Assembly (NCBI RefSeq): GCF_019249295.1
Contig: NZ_JAESDH010000032.1
Location: forward strand, 1 to 44,408
Direction of reading: 5' to 3'
Source of the DNA: Alteromonas antoniana
GTDB taxonomy: Bacteria; Pseudomonadota; Gammaproteobacteria; Enterobacterales; Alteromonadaceae
DNA length: 44,408 nt
The notes under the pieces are model-generated. The model made no database searches and had not been told where the DNA came from. It saw nothing but the letters and a program-made list of their open reading frames with translations. This document shows, piece after piece, positions 35,413 through 44,408 of the stretch. The first letter of the stretch is position 1. Every line of letters starts with the position of its first letter. The position numbers were made by a program, and so were the translations under genes.

Positions 35413-36666
35413 ATGCGGAAAAAATTACTGTTATCTATCCTGGTGCTATTTGCTGTCACCGGGTGCAGTGTGGTTAATCAAATACGTATGCGTTTTGCGA
35501 ATGACCATTTAGCCGCTCAGTGGCCTGATAAAAAAAATGACATCGTTCTGTCAGCTCGTTACATCAGTAACAAACCTCACGTTTATGTCGAGATAAATGA
35601 TCAAGAAGGGTTTCTGTTTCTTATCGACAGCGGTGCATCAATTACGTATTTGATGGACAGTCCAAACGTCGCGAAGCTGAATCTGGATAAGGGGTTTGAT
35701 CTTATCGCCACAGGTTGGGGAGATGAGGAAGATTCAACTGCTTATCAGGTAAAAGTTAATCAACTCGGTCTTTCCGGAGTAAGCTTTTCCGATGTAAGCA
35801 TGGCTTACCTCCCGGTCGCTAAATCCCCCTATTTCGCGAGGCCGGATGAGGTAGTCATTGATGGAGTACTCGGGCACGATGTGTTGAAGCACTTTGTGTG
35901 GCGCTTTGATAAAAAACAAAATCATATCGAAATCAGCCAATCTGCCTACCAACCAGGAATCAGTGACACTGCGGTCGATTTCAACGTGTCGATGAGTAAG
36001 TTATCGATCCCCGTAGAAATAGATTTAGGACAAGGGCACATCATCAATCGCGATGTGCTAATCGATACCGGAAGCCGTCATTTTTTCAAGCTCAGCCAAA
36101 CCTTCCTTGATGAAGAATCTATTGTGCTTGATTTGCCTTCGGTAGTAGGAGCGGATTTTGGCCTTAGTGGAAAAGCGGTTCATCAACGCGTCACGCTACC
36201 CGGTATTAAAATAGGTCAGCTATACCTTGAAAACATCAAAACCAACCTGATAGAAACGGAAGATCCGGACGACTTGTGGATAATCGGTAGCGCAGCCCTC
36301 AATCAATACATCAGTGTATTAGATTATAAGCAGAATACACTCTTCCTGAGCCAGTACGAAGATGTGCAGTTCAGAAGTCAATACAATCTGTTAGGGTTAG
36401 AGCTCAGAAAGATAATTTCAGGCGAGTTTGTAGTCCGGTACGTGATGCCAGAAATGGCCACCGCCAGTTTGGACTTCAAAGCCGGAGACCTTATCACGGC
36501 AATTAATGGTGTTAAATCTGAAGACATGTCAGAAGATGAATGGCTGGAAATCAGCAACCAGCCTGGAGAGTATGAAATCTGCAGAATTCGATCATCTGAG
36601 CAGGACCCCACGTGTGTGCAGGCTACCAGCAAACATATCGAGGGATATTCCAAATTCAATATCTGA
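35413..36666 (+). CDS. Retropepsin-like aspartyl protease lipoprotein with a C-terminal PDZ domain
   Basis: A 417 aa lipoprotein (lipobox VTGC, C18) acting outside the cytoplasm. It has two retropepsin-like halves: the first Asp motif is FLIDSGAS (D72) and the second is VLIDTGSR (D218), each followed by a beta-rich domain with a GVLGHDVL / GSAAL hydrophobic-Gly motif. A PDZ-like domain covers about residues 325-400 (YVMPEMATASLDFKAGDLITAINGVKSEDM). Carrying both Asp motifs in one chain suggests an intramolecular pepsin-like pair, unlike the dimeric viral enzymes. The ATG is preceded by GAGTG. The neighbouring alpha/beta hydrolase starts 71 bp later and may be co-transcribed. Target unknown. 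Confidence 0.85.
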   Translation: MRKKLLLSILVLFAVTGCSVVNQIRMRFANDHLAAQWPDKKNDIVLSARYISNKPHVYVEINDQEGFLFLIDSGASITYLMDSPNVAKLNLDKGFDLIATGWGDEEDSTAYQVKVNQLGLSGVSFSDVSMAYLPVAKSPYFARPDEVVIDGVLGHDVLKHFVWRFDKKQNHIEISQSAYQPGISDTAVDFNVSMSKLSIPVEIDLGQGHIINRDVLIDTGSRHFFKLSQTFLDEESIVLDLPSVVGADFGLSGKAVHQRVTLPGIKIGQLYLENIKTNLIETEDPDDLWIIGSAALNQYISVLDYKQNTLFLSQYEDVQFRSQYNLLGLELRKIISGEFVVRYVMPEMATASLDFKAGDLITAINGVKSEDMSEDEWLEISNQPGEYEICRIRSSEQDPTCVQATSKHIEGYSKFNI

Positions 36667-36737
36667 TATCTTGCGGAGATTAGGATCAACATACTAAACA
36701 AAGCAGTCGCTAGAACAGCGACTGTGCTTGGAAAACA

Positions 36738-37694
36738 GTGACTATGTTGACGTTGTTAAAAGTTATTGGATCGGTATTACTACTGGTCGTTGTTGCGCTG
36801 TTTGTGTATGTCCAATCGCAGAAGGTTGATGACAAACCGGTTTCTGAATTAACGACACGCTGGGCGCAACCTCCCTCTACCTTTATTGATATCGATGGTA
36901 TGCAGGTGCATATCCGGGATGAAGGTCCGACAAATGCAGAACAGACCATTGTGCTTATTCACGGCACGGGGGCGTCACTGCATACCTGGGATGGATGGGT
37001 TCCCCCCCTGAGTGAGCACTACAGAGTCATAAGCTTTGATCTGCCCGCGTTCGGCTTAACGGGTCCGGAGCCGGAAAATAACTATACCATTGAGCGCTAC
37101 GTTGACGTGGTAATAAAAGTGCTTGATGCGCGTAACGTCGAACGTGCCACACTCGCAGGTAACTCACTGGGCGGCTATATTGCCTGGGCAACGGCAGTAT
37201 TGCACAAAGAACGGGTCTCAAAACTGGTACTCATAGACGCCAGCGGCTACCCCTACGAAGCAGAATCGGTTCCCCTGGCATTTAAGGTATCGCAAAGCAA
37301 AGTGGCAAAAACGCTATTGCACAACTTTTTGCCCAAATGGCTGGTCGAGCGAAGCGTTAAAAATGTTTACGGTAACCCGGAATCAGTCACAGAGGACACT
37401 ATTCAGCGTTATTACGAGCTGACCCAGCGAGAAGGAAACCGTGCGGCTTTGGCGCAGCGTTTTGTACAAACCCAGCCTGGACCGCTCGCAAGCGACATAC
37501 CTGATATCGACATTCCGGTATTAATTTTATGGGGCGCGAAAGACAAACTAATCCCGGTAAAATTTGCCCATCGTTTTCATCGTGAACTTGCTGACAGTGA
37601 GTTGATTATTTTTGCGTCGCTGGGCCATGTACCTCACGAAGAAGCCCCTCAGCAAACGATCGAGCCGGTCATTGATTTTCTGCGGGGTGGATGA
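36738..37694 (+). CDS. Membrane-anchored alpha/beta hydrolase
   Basis: A 318 aa hydrolase with an N-terminal transmembrane anchor (residues about 8-27) and the catalytic domain probably on the periplasmic side. The oxyanion motif is IHGTGASLHTW, the nucleophile elbow GNSLGG with S143, the acid in LILWGAKDKLIP, and the catalytic His in SLGHVPHEE. The fold matches the broad esterase / haloalkane dehalogenase-like group, and the substrate cannot be told from sequence. The start is GTG 36738 or ATG 36744; GGA at 36730 fits either. Located after the retropepsin gene. Confidence 0.88.
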   Translation: MTMLTLLKVIGSVLLLVVVALFVYVQSQKVDDKPVSELTTRWAQPPSTFIDIDGMQVHIRDEGPTNAEQTIVLIHGTGASLHTWDGWVPPLSEHYRVISFDLPAFGLTGPEPENNYTIERYVDVVIKVLDARNVERATLAGNSLGGYIAWATAVLHKERVSKLVLIDASGYPYEAESVPLAFKVSQSKVAKTLLHNFLPKWLVERSVKNVYGNPESVTEDTIQRYYELTQREGNRAALAQRFVQTQPGPLASDIPDIDIPVLILWGAKDKLIPVKFAHRFHRELADSELIIFASLGHVPHEEAPQQTIEPVIDFLRGG

Positions 37695-37929
37695 GCATTA
37701 CCGGTTCATCAGTATCACTTGCATACGATATCCGGCACGTTTAATACCTCCACGAGCAGGACGTGCATTAAGCCAGCGCAGTAAAAGAATTCCCGGGCGG
37801 CTCGTGTATCTAGCCGTCGCACATGCGGAAGGTGAGCAATAACAACATATCATTCGACCTGCAGTGGTCATCTTCTGTAACATGGGCAAAATATAAGAGA
37901 CTATAAATCAGAATCAGGTGCTCAGTCCG

Positions 37930-38484
37930 ATGTCGCAAGAAAATAACAATCAGCCCGCCTTCAAATACGAGAAGCCTTTCGAGCGTTTTCTTTGGGCCAG
38001 TCGGCTGCTGGTACTTGTTGCGGTTATACCCAGTTTGCTTGGAGCCTTTGTACTGTTCATGATTGGCACTGCGGATATTTTTAACGTAGTGATTTCCGCT
38101 GTGAAATATTACTTCCTGGGCAGTGGTGATGATATTCATGATTCGGTCGTACCCGGCATCATTATGGCTGTCGATATTTATCTCATTGCCGTGGTGTTGC
38201 TGATTTTCGGCACAGGGATATACCGGCTTTTCGTTTCTCCTATCGACGAAGCTGAACAACACACGCCAGCGCACCCTTTTAACGTAGCGTCTTTTGACCA
38301 GTTGAAAGACAAGATTGCTCGCGTGGTGATCCTTGCGGTAATCATTGAGTTTTTTCGTGCTGTTGTGGATATCCGGTTTCAAACGCCACTTGATGCGATT
38401 TATCTCGCAGCCTCTATTCTTGCACTCGCCGGAGGCCTTTACTTAATGAGTCGTGCACAAAAGCACGAAAATAACGCGCATTAA
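37930..38484 (+). CDS. YqhA-family (UPF0114) inner-membrane protein
   Basis: A 184 aa protein with four hydrophobic helices and the YqhA pattern: KPFERFLWASRLLVLVAVIPSLLG at the N-terminus, DIYLIAVVLLIFGTGIYRLFV in the middle, and a conserved IEFFRAVVDI near the C-terminus. The family function is unknown. I prefer ATG 37930 over the upstream GTG 37918 because AGGTG stands nine bases before the ATG. Single-gene unit as far as can be seen. Confidence 0.85.
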   Translation: MSQENNNQPAFKYEKPFERFLWASRLLVLVAVIPSLLGAFVLFMIGTADIFNVVISAVKYYFLGSGDDIHDSVVPGIIMAVDIYLIAVVLLIFGTGIYRLFVSPIDEAEQHTPAHPFNVASFDQLKDKIARVVILAVIIEFFRAVVDIRFQTPLDAIYLAASILALAGGLYLMSRAQKHENNAH

Positions 38485-38664
38485 CCCGCTCTTACGGTAA
38501 ATTATTTAGTAAAGCGTTGTGAGCCGAAAGGGAATATCAGCGCGACTCTATGGGGCAGTTGTCTTGTTAGGTAAAGATAGTCCGCGTTATTCTGGGGTGC
38601 AGCGCAAATGGAAGCGAGACATATATCGTAAACTGTTATTTTACCAATGCCTCAAGCGGCTCTT

Positions 38665-38841
38665 TTACTTTTTATTACGTTGCGCGCCTTCTATCTTCTC
38701 CCACAATGCCTCAGCTTCTGCAGTAAGAGTGGAATAGGTTTTAATATCGCCATTGCGCTGCGCATGCATCGCTTTTACCAGCAAAGCGTCATACTGCTTA
38801 CGCGTTTTCTTGGTGGGATCAGAGTTAAACAGACCAAACAT
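38665..38841 (-). CDS. DUF6435-type 58 aa protein
   Basis: A short minus-strand gene. The product starts MFGLFNSDPTKKTRKQYDAL, continues with AMHAQRNGDIKTYSTLTAEAEALWEKIE and ends in a basic tail. This matches the DUF6435 (Lacal_2735-like) pattern of MFGLFxSDPxKKLxKxY followed by QRNGDIxxYSxLxxEAE, as I remember it. AAAGGCG precedes the ATG at a good distance. Small, helical, soluble, function unknown. It stands alone, convergent with the YqhA gene. Confidence 0.8.
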   Translation of the reverse strand: MFGLFNSDPTKKTRKQYDALLVKAMHAQRNGDIKTYSTLTAEAEALWEKIEGAQRNKK

Positions 38842-38984
38842 AGTTGCGCCTTTTTGATTTCATAAATTACCGATATCCACAGTGTGCAGGCAGCATCCAC
38901 AAAACCCTACTTAATGTTTTGTCATGTTGATGACAACAAAGATAAATTCAATGTGAAACGCGGGTGCAGTGAATACAGGGCACT

Positions 38985-39020
38985 AAAAAAATATGCCACC
39001 GTACGACTGACGGTGGCATA
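38985..39020 (-). terminator. Strong intrinsic terminator of the frmA-fghA operon
   Basis: Minus strand TATGCCACCGT, a 7-base loop, ACGGTGGCATA, followed by seven T (plus-strand A run 38985-38991). Located about 35 bp after the fghA stop. Confidence 0.9.
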
Positions 39021-39055
39021 GTGTCCGGTGATATCAGCCCAGATGGCCGGTCCGG

Positions 39056-39897
39056 TTATATCAAGCCCAGATGGCCAGCATGAAACTGCAGATGTTCATC
39101 AATAAACGAAGCGATGAAGAAGTAACTGTGATCGTAGCCTTCATGCATATTCAGTGTCAGCTGGGTATCTGTCTTCTGGGCAGCATTGAGTAAGGCTTCA
39201 GGTTTCAGCTGCTCAGTCAGAAACTGATCTGCCCGCCCCTGCTCCACCAGCAACGGCACGTAATGGGTTTTTTCTGCCAGTAGCACCGACGCATCATATT
39301 GCTGCCATGCAGATTGATCGTCACCTAAATAGCCACCCAGCGCTTTGTGACCCCACGGGCAATTGGTAGGATTGGCAATGGGGCTAAACGCCGATACCGA
39401 AACATAACGCTCAGGATTTCGAAGCCCGATGACCAGCGCGCCGTGACCTCCCATTGAATGGCCACTAATAGCGCGTTCACGGGTTACCGGTAAATTCGCT
39501 TCAATCAGGTCGGGCAGTTCCTGAGTGATGTAATCGTACATCTGATAGTTGGCTTTCCATGGCGCCTGCGTGGCGTTCACGTAAAAGCCAGCTCCCAATC
39601 CCATGTCATAGGCCCCTTCTGCATCATCGGCAACGTCATCACCACGTGGGCTGGTATCCGGTGCAACAATCGCCATACCCAGTTCAGCGGCCATCTTCAT
39701 TGCGCCGGCTTTTTGCATGAAGTTCTCATCAGTACACGTGAGTCCGGACAGCCAGTAAAGCACAGGCACCGGATTCTCTTCAGTAGCAAATGGCGGCATA
39801 TACACCGCGAAGGTCATTTTGCAGTTATTCACCGCAGACTGGTGCGTATAACGGCAATGTCTGCCCCCAAACGCTCTGTTTTCGCTAATCAGTTCCA

Positions 39898-39898
<1 letters not shown>
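39056..39898 (-). CDS. fghA: S-formylglutathione hydrolase
   Basis: Hydrolyses S-formylglutathione to glutathione and formate, the second step of glutathione-dependent formaldehyde removal, in the cytoplasm. The 280 aa protein has the esterase D fold: LYWLSGLTCTDENFMQKAG near the N-terminus, PDTSPRGDDV, the nucleophile GHSMGG (S148), an Asp in EQGRADQFL, and the catalytic His in YDHSYFFI. The ATG shares its A with the TAA stop of frmA (TAATG), so translation is coupled. The last ~17 coding bases are nearly repeated just after the stop, within 39024-39060. Confidence 0.95.
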
Positions 39899-41067
<1,169 letters not shown>

Positions 41068-41141
41068 TCAGTAAAGGGTCTATCGGCTTTTGGATCAAGT
41101 TCGTTTACACTAACGCACAAATTTTCAAGGTAAGCGATAAC

Positions 41142-42056
41142 ATGTTGAGAAGTTTGGGCCACCTTTTTGTTGGCATACTGTCCGTTCTTGTTTATTTCTT
41201 TAATACGGTTTTCTGGGCAACACTAATCTTTATTTTGTCCATATTTAAACTGATCCCGCTTAAACCCTGGCGCAAGTTCATCTCGTATTTGCTCGATGCG
41301 TGTGCCACTGCGTGGATAAGCGTCAACAATCTAAATCAGCGATTAACCAGTGGCACGACCTGGCACGTTCAGGGACTGTCTGAGCTGTCTCCTAAAGACT
41401 GGTATCTGATTATCGCCAATCACCAGTCCTGGGTAGATATTCTGGTTTTACAGCGGGTTTTCAACCGCAGAATTCCGTTTCTAAAGTTCTTTTTGAAAAA
41501 AGAGCTTATCTGGGTACCTGTTCTCGGGCTGGCCTGGTGGGCGCTGGACTTTCCCTTCATGCGTCGTTACACCAAATCTTTCCTGGCGAAAAACCCGCAT
41601 CTGAAAGGCAAAGATATGGAGACTACCCGTGCCGCCTGTGAAAAGTTCAAGCACAAGCCGGTAAGTATTATGAATTTTGTTGAGGGCACCCGTTTTACTC
41701 AGGTTAAGCATGACCGCCAGAATTCGCCGTTTACGCACTTATTGAAGCCGAGAGCCGGTGGTGTTGCCTTTGTGCTCACCGCAATGGGAAACCAACTGCA
41801 TAAACTTATCGACGTGACCATTGACTATCCCGCTGGCGTCCCTTCGTTCTGGGACTTCGTAAGCGGTAAGGTAAAAGACATCCGCGTAAATATATCAGTC
41901 ACGCCTATCAAAGATATTGTGCAGGACGGTTTTTTCAGCACGGATTACTTCGACAATCCAGACCAACGCATTCGCTTTCAGCAGTGGCTTAATGCGCGCT
42001 GGGAACACAAAGACCAATTACTGGAATCCATGAATTCAACGCAGTCACCATTATGA
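41142..42056 (+). CDS. YihG/PlsC-like acyltransferase 1
   Basis: A 304 aa membrane-associated acyltransferase, probably acting on lysophospholipid in the inner membrane. An N-terminal hydrophobic helix (about 8-40) precedes motif I NHQSWVD (H94, D99) and motif III FVEGTR (E181). I use ATG 41142 because it has AAGG upstream. The longer TTG start at 40953 would run through frmA on the other strand. The next gene overlaps its stop (ATGA) and is a clear duplicate: catalytic His and Glu fall at the same residue numbers. YihG-type enzymes place an acyl group on the sn-2 position in E. coli. The exact substrate here is not known. Confidence 0.88.
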   Translation: MLRSLGHLFVGILSVLVYFFNTVFWATLIFILSIFKLIPLKPWRKFISYLLDACATAWISVNNLNQRLTSGTTWHVQGLSELSPKDWYLIIANHQSWVDILVLQRVFNRRIPFLKFFLKKELIWVPVLGLAWWALDFPFMRRYTKSFLAKNPHLKGKDMETTRAACEKFKHKPVSIMNFVEGTRFTQVKHDRQNSPFTHLLKPRAGGVAFVLTAMGNQLHKLIDVTIDYPAGVPSFWDFVSGKVKDIRVNISVTPIKDIVQDGFFSTDYFDNPDQRIRFQQWLNARWEHKDQLLESMNSTQSPL

Positions 42057-42943
42057 AAGTTGTACTAATACCAATAATATTTATTCTGCATATCACACTA
42101 CAAATTGCGAACCTGGCGCTATGGGGTGGCCTTATCATTCTGCTTGGACTGGTGAAGCTTCTCATTCCTTCCGCCGCATTTCATCGTGCTCTTATGACAA
42201 TGATGCACGGCATGATGTTTTGCTTTGGGAAAATGAGTGTTGGCTTTATCCGGTTTTTCAATAACGTAGATATGGACTACCGTATCCATGGTGAACTTAG
42301 CAAAGAAAACTGGTATTTAATTGTTGCCAATCATCTGAGCTACCTCGACATTATCCTGCTGATTGAATTTGCCGCCAAGCGAATCCCCGCGCCCAAATTT
42401 TTTCTTAAACAAGAGCTGATTTGGCTACCTTTCGTCGGACTTGGCGCCTGGGCACTGGATATGCCTTTTATGCGCAGATACAGCAAAGCCTATCTGGCAA
42501 AGCATCCCGAAAAGAAAGGCAAAGATATTGAAACCACGAAAGCGTATTGCCAGAAGTTCAAATCTACGCCAACTACGGTCATTAACTTCGTTGAAGGTAC
42601 ACGTTACACGCAGAAAAAACATGCGCTTAAATCAAGTCAGTATCAAAATCTGTTGCCACCCAAAGCTGGCGGTGTAGCCTTTACCTTAACGGCAATGGGA
42701 GACTTGTTTACTAACGTTCTGGATGTGTCTTTGCTATACCCGGAGAACGCAAAGCATCCGATGATGTCTATGCTATGCGGACAAATGACCAAAATCATTA
42801 TTGATGTAAACGTGTTAGAAGTTCCTGAGCCAGCCAGTGATATTCCTGCAGATCCTCAGGATTTTCGTACACGTTTTCAGGGATGGCTGAATACATTGTG
42901 GGCCATGAAAGACAATCGAATTTCTCAAATACTGGGGCACTAA
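42053..42943 (+). CDS. YihG/PlsC-like acyltransferase 2
   Basis: A 296 aa paralogue of the preceding enzyme, with motif I NHLSYLD (H94, D99) and motif III FVEGTR (E181) at identical residue positions. Conserved blocks shared by both are (W/G)ALD(F/M)PFMRRY(T/S)K, KGKD(M/I)ETT and AGGVAF. Start and stop overlap (ATGA at 42053-42056) shows translational coupling. Two active-looking copies in tandem suggest different acyl-chain or head-group preference, or regulation by dosage. Membrane anchor at the N-terminus as in copy 1. Followed after 3 bp by the MscS-family gene, all one operon. Confidence 0.88.
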   Translation: MKVVLIPIIFILHITLQIANLALWGGLIILLGLVKLLIPSAAFHRALMTMMHGMMFCFGKMSVGFIRFFNNVDMDYRIHGELSKENWYLIVANHLSYLDIILLIEFAAKRIPAPKFFLKQELIWLPFVGLGAWALDMPFMRRYSKAYLAKHPEKKGKDIETTKAYCQKFKSTPTTVINFVEGTRYTQKKHALKSSQYQNLLPPKAGGVAFTLTAMGDLFTNVLDVSLLYPENAKHPMMSMLCGQMTKIIIDVNVLEVPEPASDIPADPQDFRTRFQGWLNTLWAMKDNRISQILGH

Positions 42944-42946
42944 TTA

Positions 42947-44290
42947 GTGAAAGTAGCGTCATCAATAAGAGATACTTTTATCCATACTGTGAAAGATATT
43001 TTCCCGGGCCTGACCACAGAAGATCCTCTTTATAACGCGCTGGCGCTGGGTTTTATTATCACTGTCGCGCTCGTGATCTGGCTGGCGGCCCGGGTGCTGC
43101 TGCGTGCGCAGATAGCGCTGTGGGTAAGAAAGTCGAAAACGCAATGGGACAACTCGCTGTTGGACCACGGCTTCTTTAAACGCCTGATGCACCTGATACC
43201 TGCACTATGGATTTTCCTGGTCACGCCTGTGCTGATAAACGATGAAAACGTTTTGCAGGGTTTGCTGATTAAAACCTCTCAGCTTTATATGTTGTTTTCC
43301 GCGCTGCTGGCAATGTTTGCCCTGCTTAATACCCTGGAAGATGTATATAACCAGTCGTCAATGTCACGGCGTGCCTCTATTACCGGATTTATTCAGGTCG
43401 CCAAACTTGCCTTTGCTATCCTGGTGCTGCTGTTAAGCATTTCGCTTATTATTAATCGTAGTCCGCTCATTATTGTATCGGGGCTCACCGCGCTCGCAGC
43501 TGTGCTGCTGCTGATTTTCCGCGATACCATTATGGGATTCGTGTCGGGTATTCAGATTGCGGCAAACCGCATGTTTACCACCGGTGACTGGATCACCATG
43601 CCAAAGTACGATGTTGACGGCGAAATCATGGAAATAGGGCTGACAAACGTCAAAGTGCAAAACTGGGATAAAACCATCTCAACGTTGCCTTCCTACAGTC
43701 TCACCAATGAAGCAGTGAAAAACTGGCGCGGCATGCAGGAGTCCGGCGGACGGCGCATCAAGCGTGCTATCTACGTTGATATAAATTCCATCAGGCTGTG
43801 CAGTCAGGAAATGCTGGAGCGCTTCTCAAAAATTCGTTACATCTCAGAATACGTTGACGCCAAGGTCAATGAACTGCGTGCTTACCATCGCGATTATTCC
43901 ATCGATGAGTCTGATCTTCTTAATAAGCGCAAACTCACCAATATCGGCACGTTCAGAGCCTATCTCGAAGCCTATCTGAACAAACACCCAAAAGTGAATC
44001 AGTCGCTGACGATGATGGTGCGTCAGTTACCGCCGAACGAACTCGGATTGCCGCTGGAAGTCTATTGCTTTTGTACTGATAAAGAATGGGTCAAATACGA
44101 AAAAGTACAGGCAGATATTTTCGACCATATTCTGGCTATGATGCCGCTGTTTGATTTGCGGGTGTATCAGCGCGATAACTACTTTGCAATGCCGGTAACA
44201 CAGCCGGAAGACATGATCTCCTCTGAGCGACAGCGTGACGCTGGCGAGTCAGCGTCGGCCAACCGGCGCAGTGAAGGCGAGGCAGATTAG
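42947..44290 (+). CDS. MscS-family mechanosensitive channel, YbdG-like
   Basis: A 447 aa inner-membrane channel with about five hydrophobic helices before the MscS core. The pore helix and beta domain are recognisable (SGLTALAAVLLLIFRDTIMGFVSGIQIAANRMFTTGDWITMP, about residues 178-220), then the VDGEIMEIGLTNVKVQNWDKT segment. The C-terminal region is longer than in small MscS, as in YbdG. Such channels release solutes on sudden osmotic downshift. The start is GTG 42947, three bases after the acyltransferase stop. Linking a lipid-modifying pair with a tension-gated channel is suggestive but unproven. A GC-rich hairpin follows at 44340. Confidence 0.9.
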   Translation: MKVASSIRDTFIHTVKDIFPGLTTEDPLYNALALGFIITVALVIWLAARVLLRAQIALWVRKSKTQWDNSLLDHGFFKRLMHLIPALWIFLVTPVLINDENVLQGLLIKTSQLYMLFSALLAMFALLNTLEDVYNQSSMSRRASITGFIQVAKLAFAILVLLLSISLIINRSPLIIVSGLTALAAVLLLIFRDTIMGFVSGIQIAANRMFTTGDWITMPKYDVDGEIMEIGLTNVKVQNWDKTISTLPSYSLTNEAVKNWRGMQESGGRRIKRAIYVDINSIRLCSQEMLERFSKIRYISEYVDAKVNELRAYHRDYSIDESDLLNKRKLTNIGTFRAYLEAYLNKHPKVNQSLTMMVRQLPPNELGLPLEVYCFCTDKEWVKYEKVQADIFDHILAMMPLFDLRVYQRDNYFAMPVTQPEDMISSERQRDAGESASANRRSEGEAD

Positions 44291-44339
44291 GTAATTAATG
44301 CCAGAGCGGCGAAGACGTTCCTGGTATCAACATAGACTC

Positions 44340-44357
44340 CCCCGGGCATGCCCGGGG
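44340..44357 (+). terminator. GC-rich palindrome after the acyltransferase-MscS operon
   Basis: CCCCGGGC-AT-GCCCGGGG, an 8-bp perfect stem about 50 bp after the last stop. The trailing bases (TTCTAT) are only weakly T-rich. A second small inverted repeat, CAGCTCC/GGAGCTG, lies at 44370-44387 near the window edge. Confidence 0.5.
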
Positions 44358-44408
44358 TTCTATCTGTTACAGCTCCATTTGGAGCTGATCTGAATCCTTC
44401 CGACCTTG

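Noticed and set aside
37698..37889. 63 aa minus-strand frame between the hydrolase and YqhA genes
   Set aside because: No ribosome binding site. The C-terminal part looks protein-like, but there is no start or neighbour support.

Overview
The window looks like chromosome of a marine gammaproteobacterium of the Alteromonadaceae type. The evidence is the style of the genes: hybrid PAS-histidine kinases, a DUF885 lipoprotein, TolB-like/TPR proteins, a DUF6435 mini-protein, the FrmA/FghA formaldehyde pair and YihG-like acyltransferases. This placement is inference from protein style; there is no rRNA or marker gene here.

Left part (1-7 kb): the tail of an IS30-like element abuts a 5'-truncated and frameshifted hybrid histidine kinase. 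Next come an opposing PAS-PAS-GGDEF diguanylate cyclase, an intact four-PAS hybrid histidine kinase related to the broken one, and a small helical protein of unknown role. From 7 to 16 kb lie a DUF885 lipoprotein, a membrane TolB-like/TPR protein, a secreted Sel1-repeat protein, and a stretch of small genes: a 56-72 aa membrane protein, a 127 aa protein, a 28 aa single-pass peptide, and a lipoprotein/small membrane protein pair. Strong minus-strand terminators sit here, one of them without an assigned gene.

Centre (16.3-31.5 kb): a complete fructan utilisation locus. On the minus strand, a SusC-type TonB-dependent receptor and a SusD-type lipoprotein lead an apparent operon with a sugar-porter MFS permease, a canonical GH32 lipoprotein and a LacY/CscB-like permease. 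A LacI-family regulator lies next to it and points towards it. On its other side the regulator is divergent from a second unit: a 1146 aa divergent GH32 lipoprotein with three copies of a 'CCGQ' beta domain, then a PfkB-type fructokinase. A 23-bp sequence centred on the palindrome ACAACGTTGT occurs identically just downstream of the predicted -10 of both the susC promoter and the promoter of the large GH32 gene. It is therefore the likely operator of the LacI regulator. The inferred pathway is: polymer cut by surface lipoprotein GH32s, oligosaccharides bound by SusD and imported by SusC, hydrolysis to fructose outside the cytoplasm, uptake by the two MFS carriers, and phosphorylation by fructokinase.

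Right part (32-44.4 kb): a CPBP membrane protein, a DUF4198 periplasmic protein, a CDF-type transporter with altered metal ligands, a retropepsin-PDZ lipoprotein, a membrane-anchored alpha/beta hydrolase, a YqhA-family protein, a DUF6435 protein, the glutathione-dependent formaldehyde detoxification operon (frmA-fghA, stop/start overlap, strong terminator), and a compact plus-strand operon of two tandem-duplicated acyltransferases plus a YbdG-like MscS channel.
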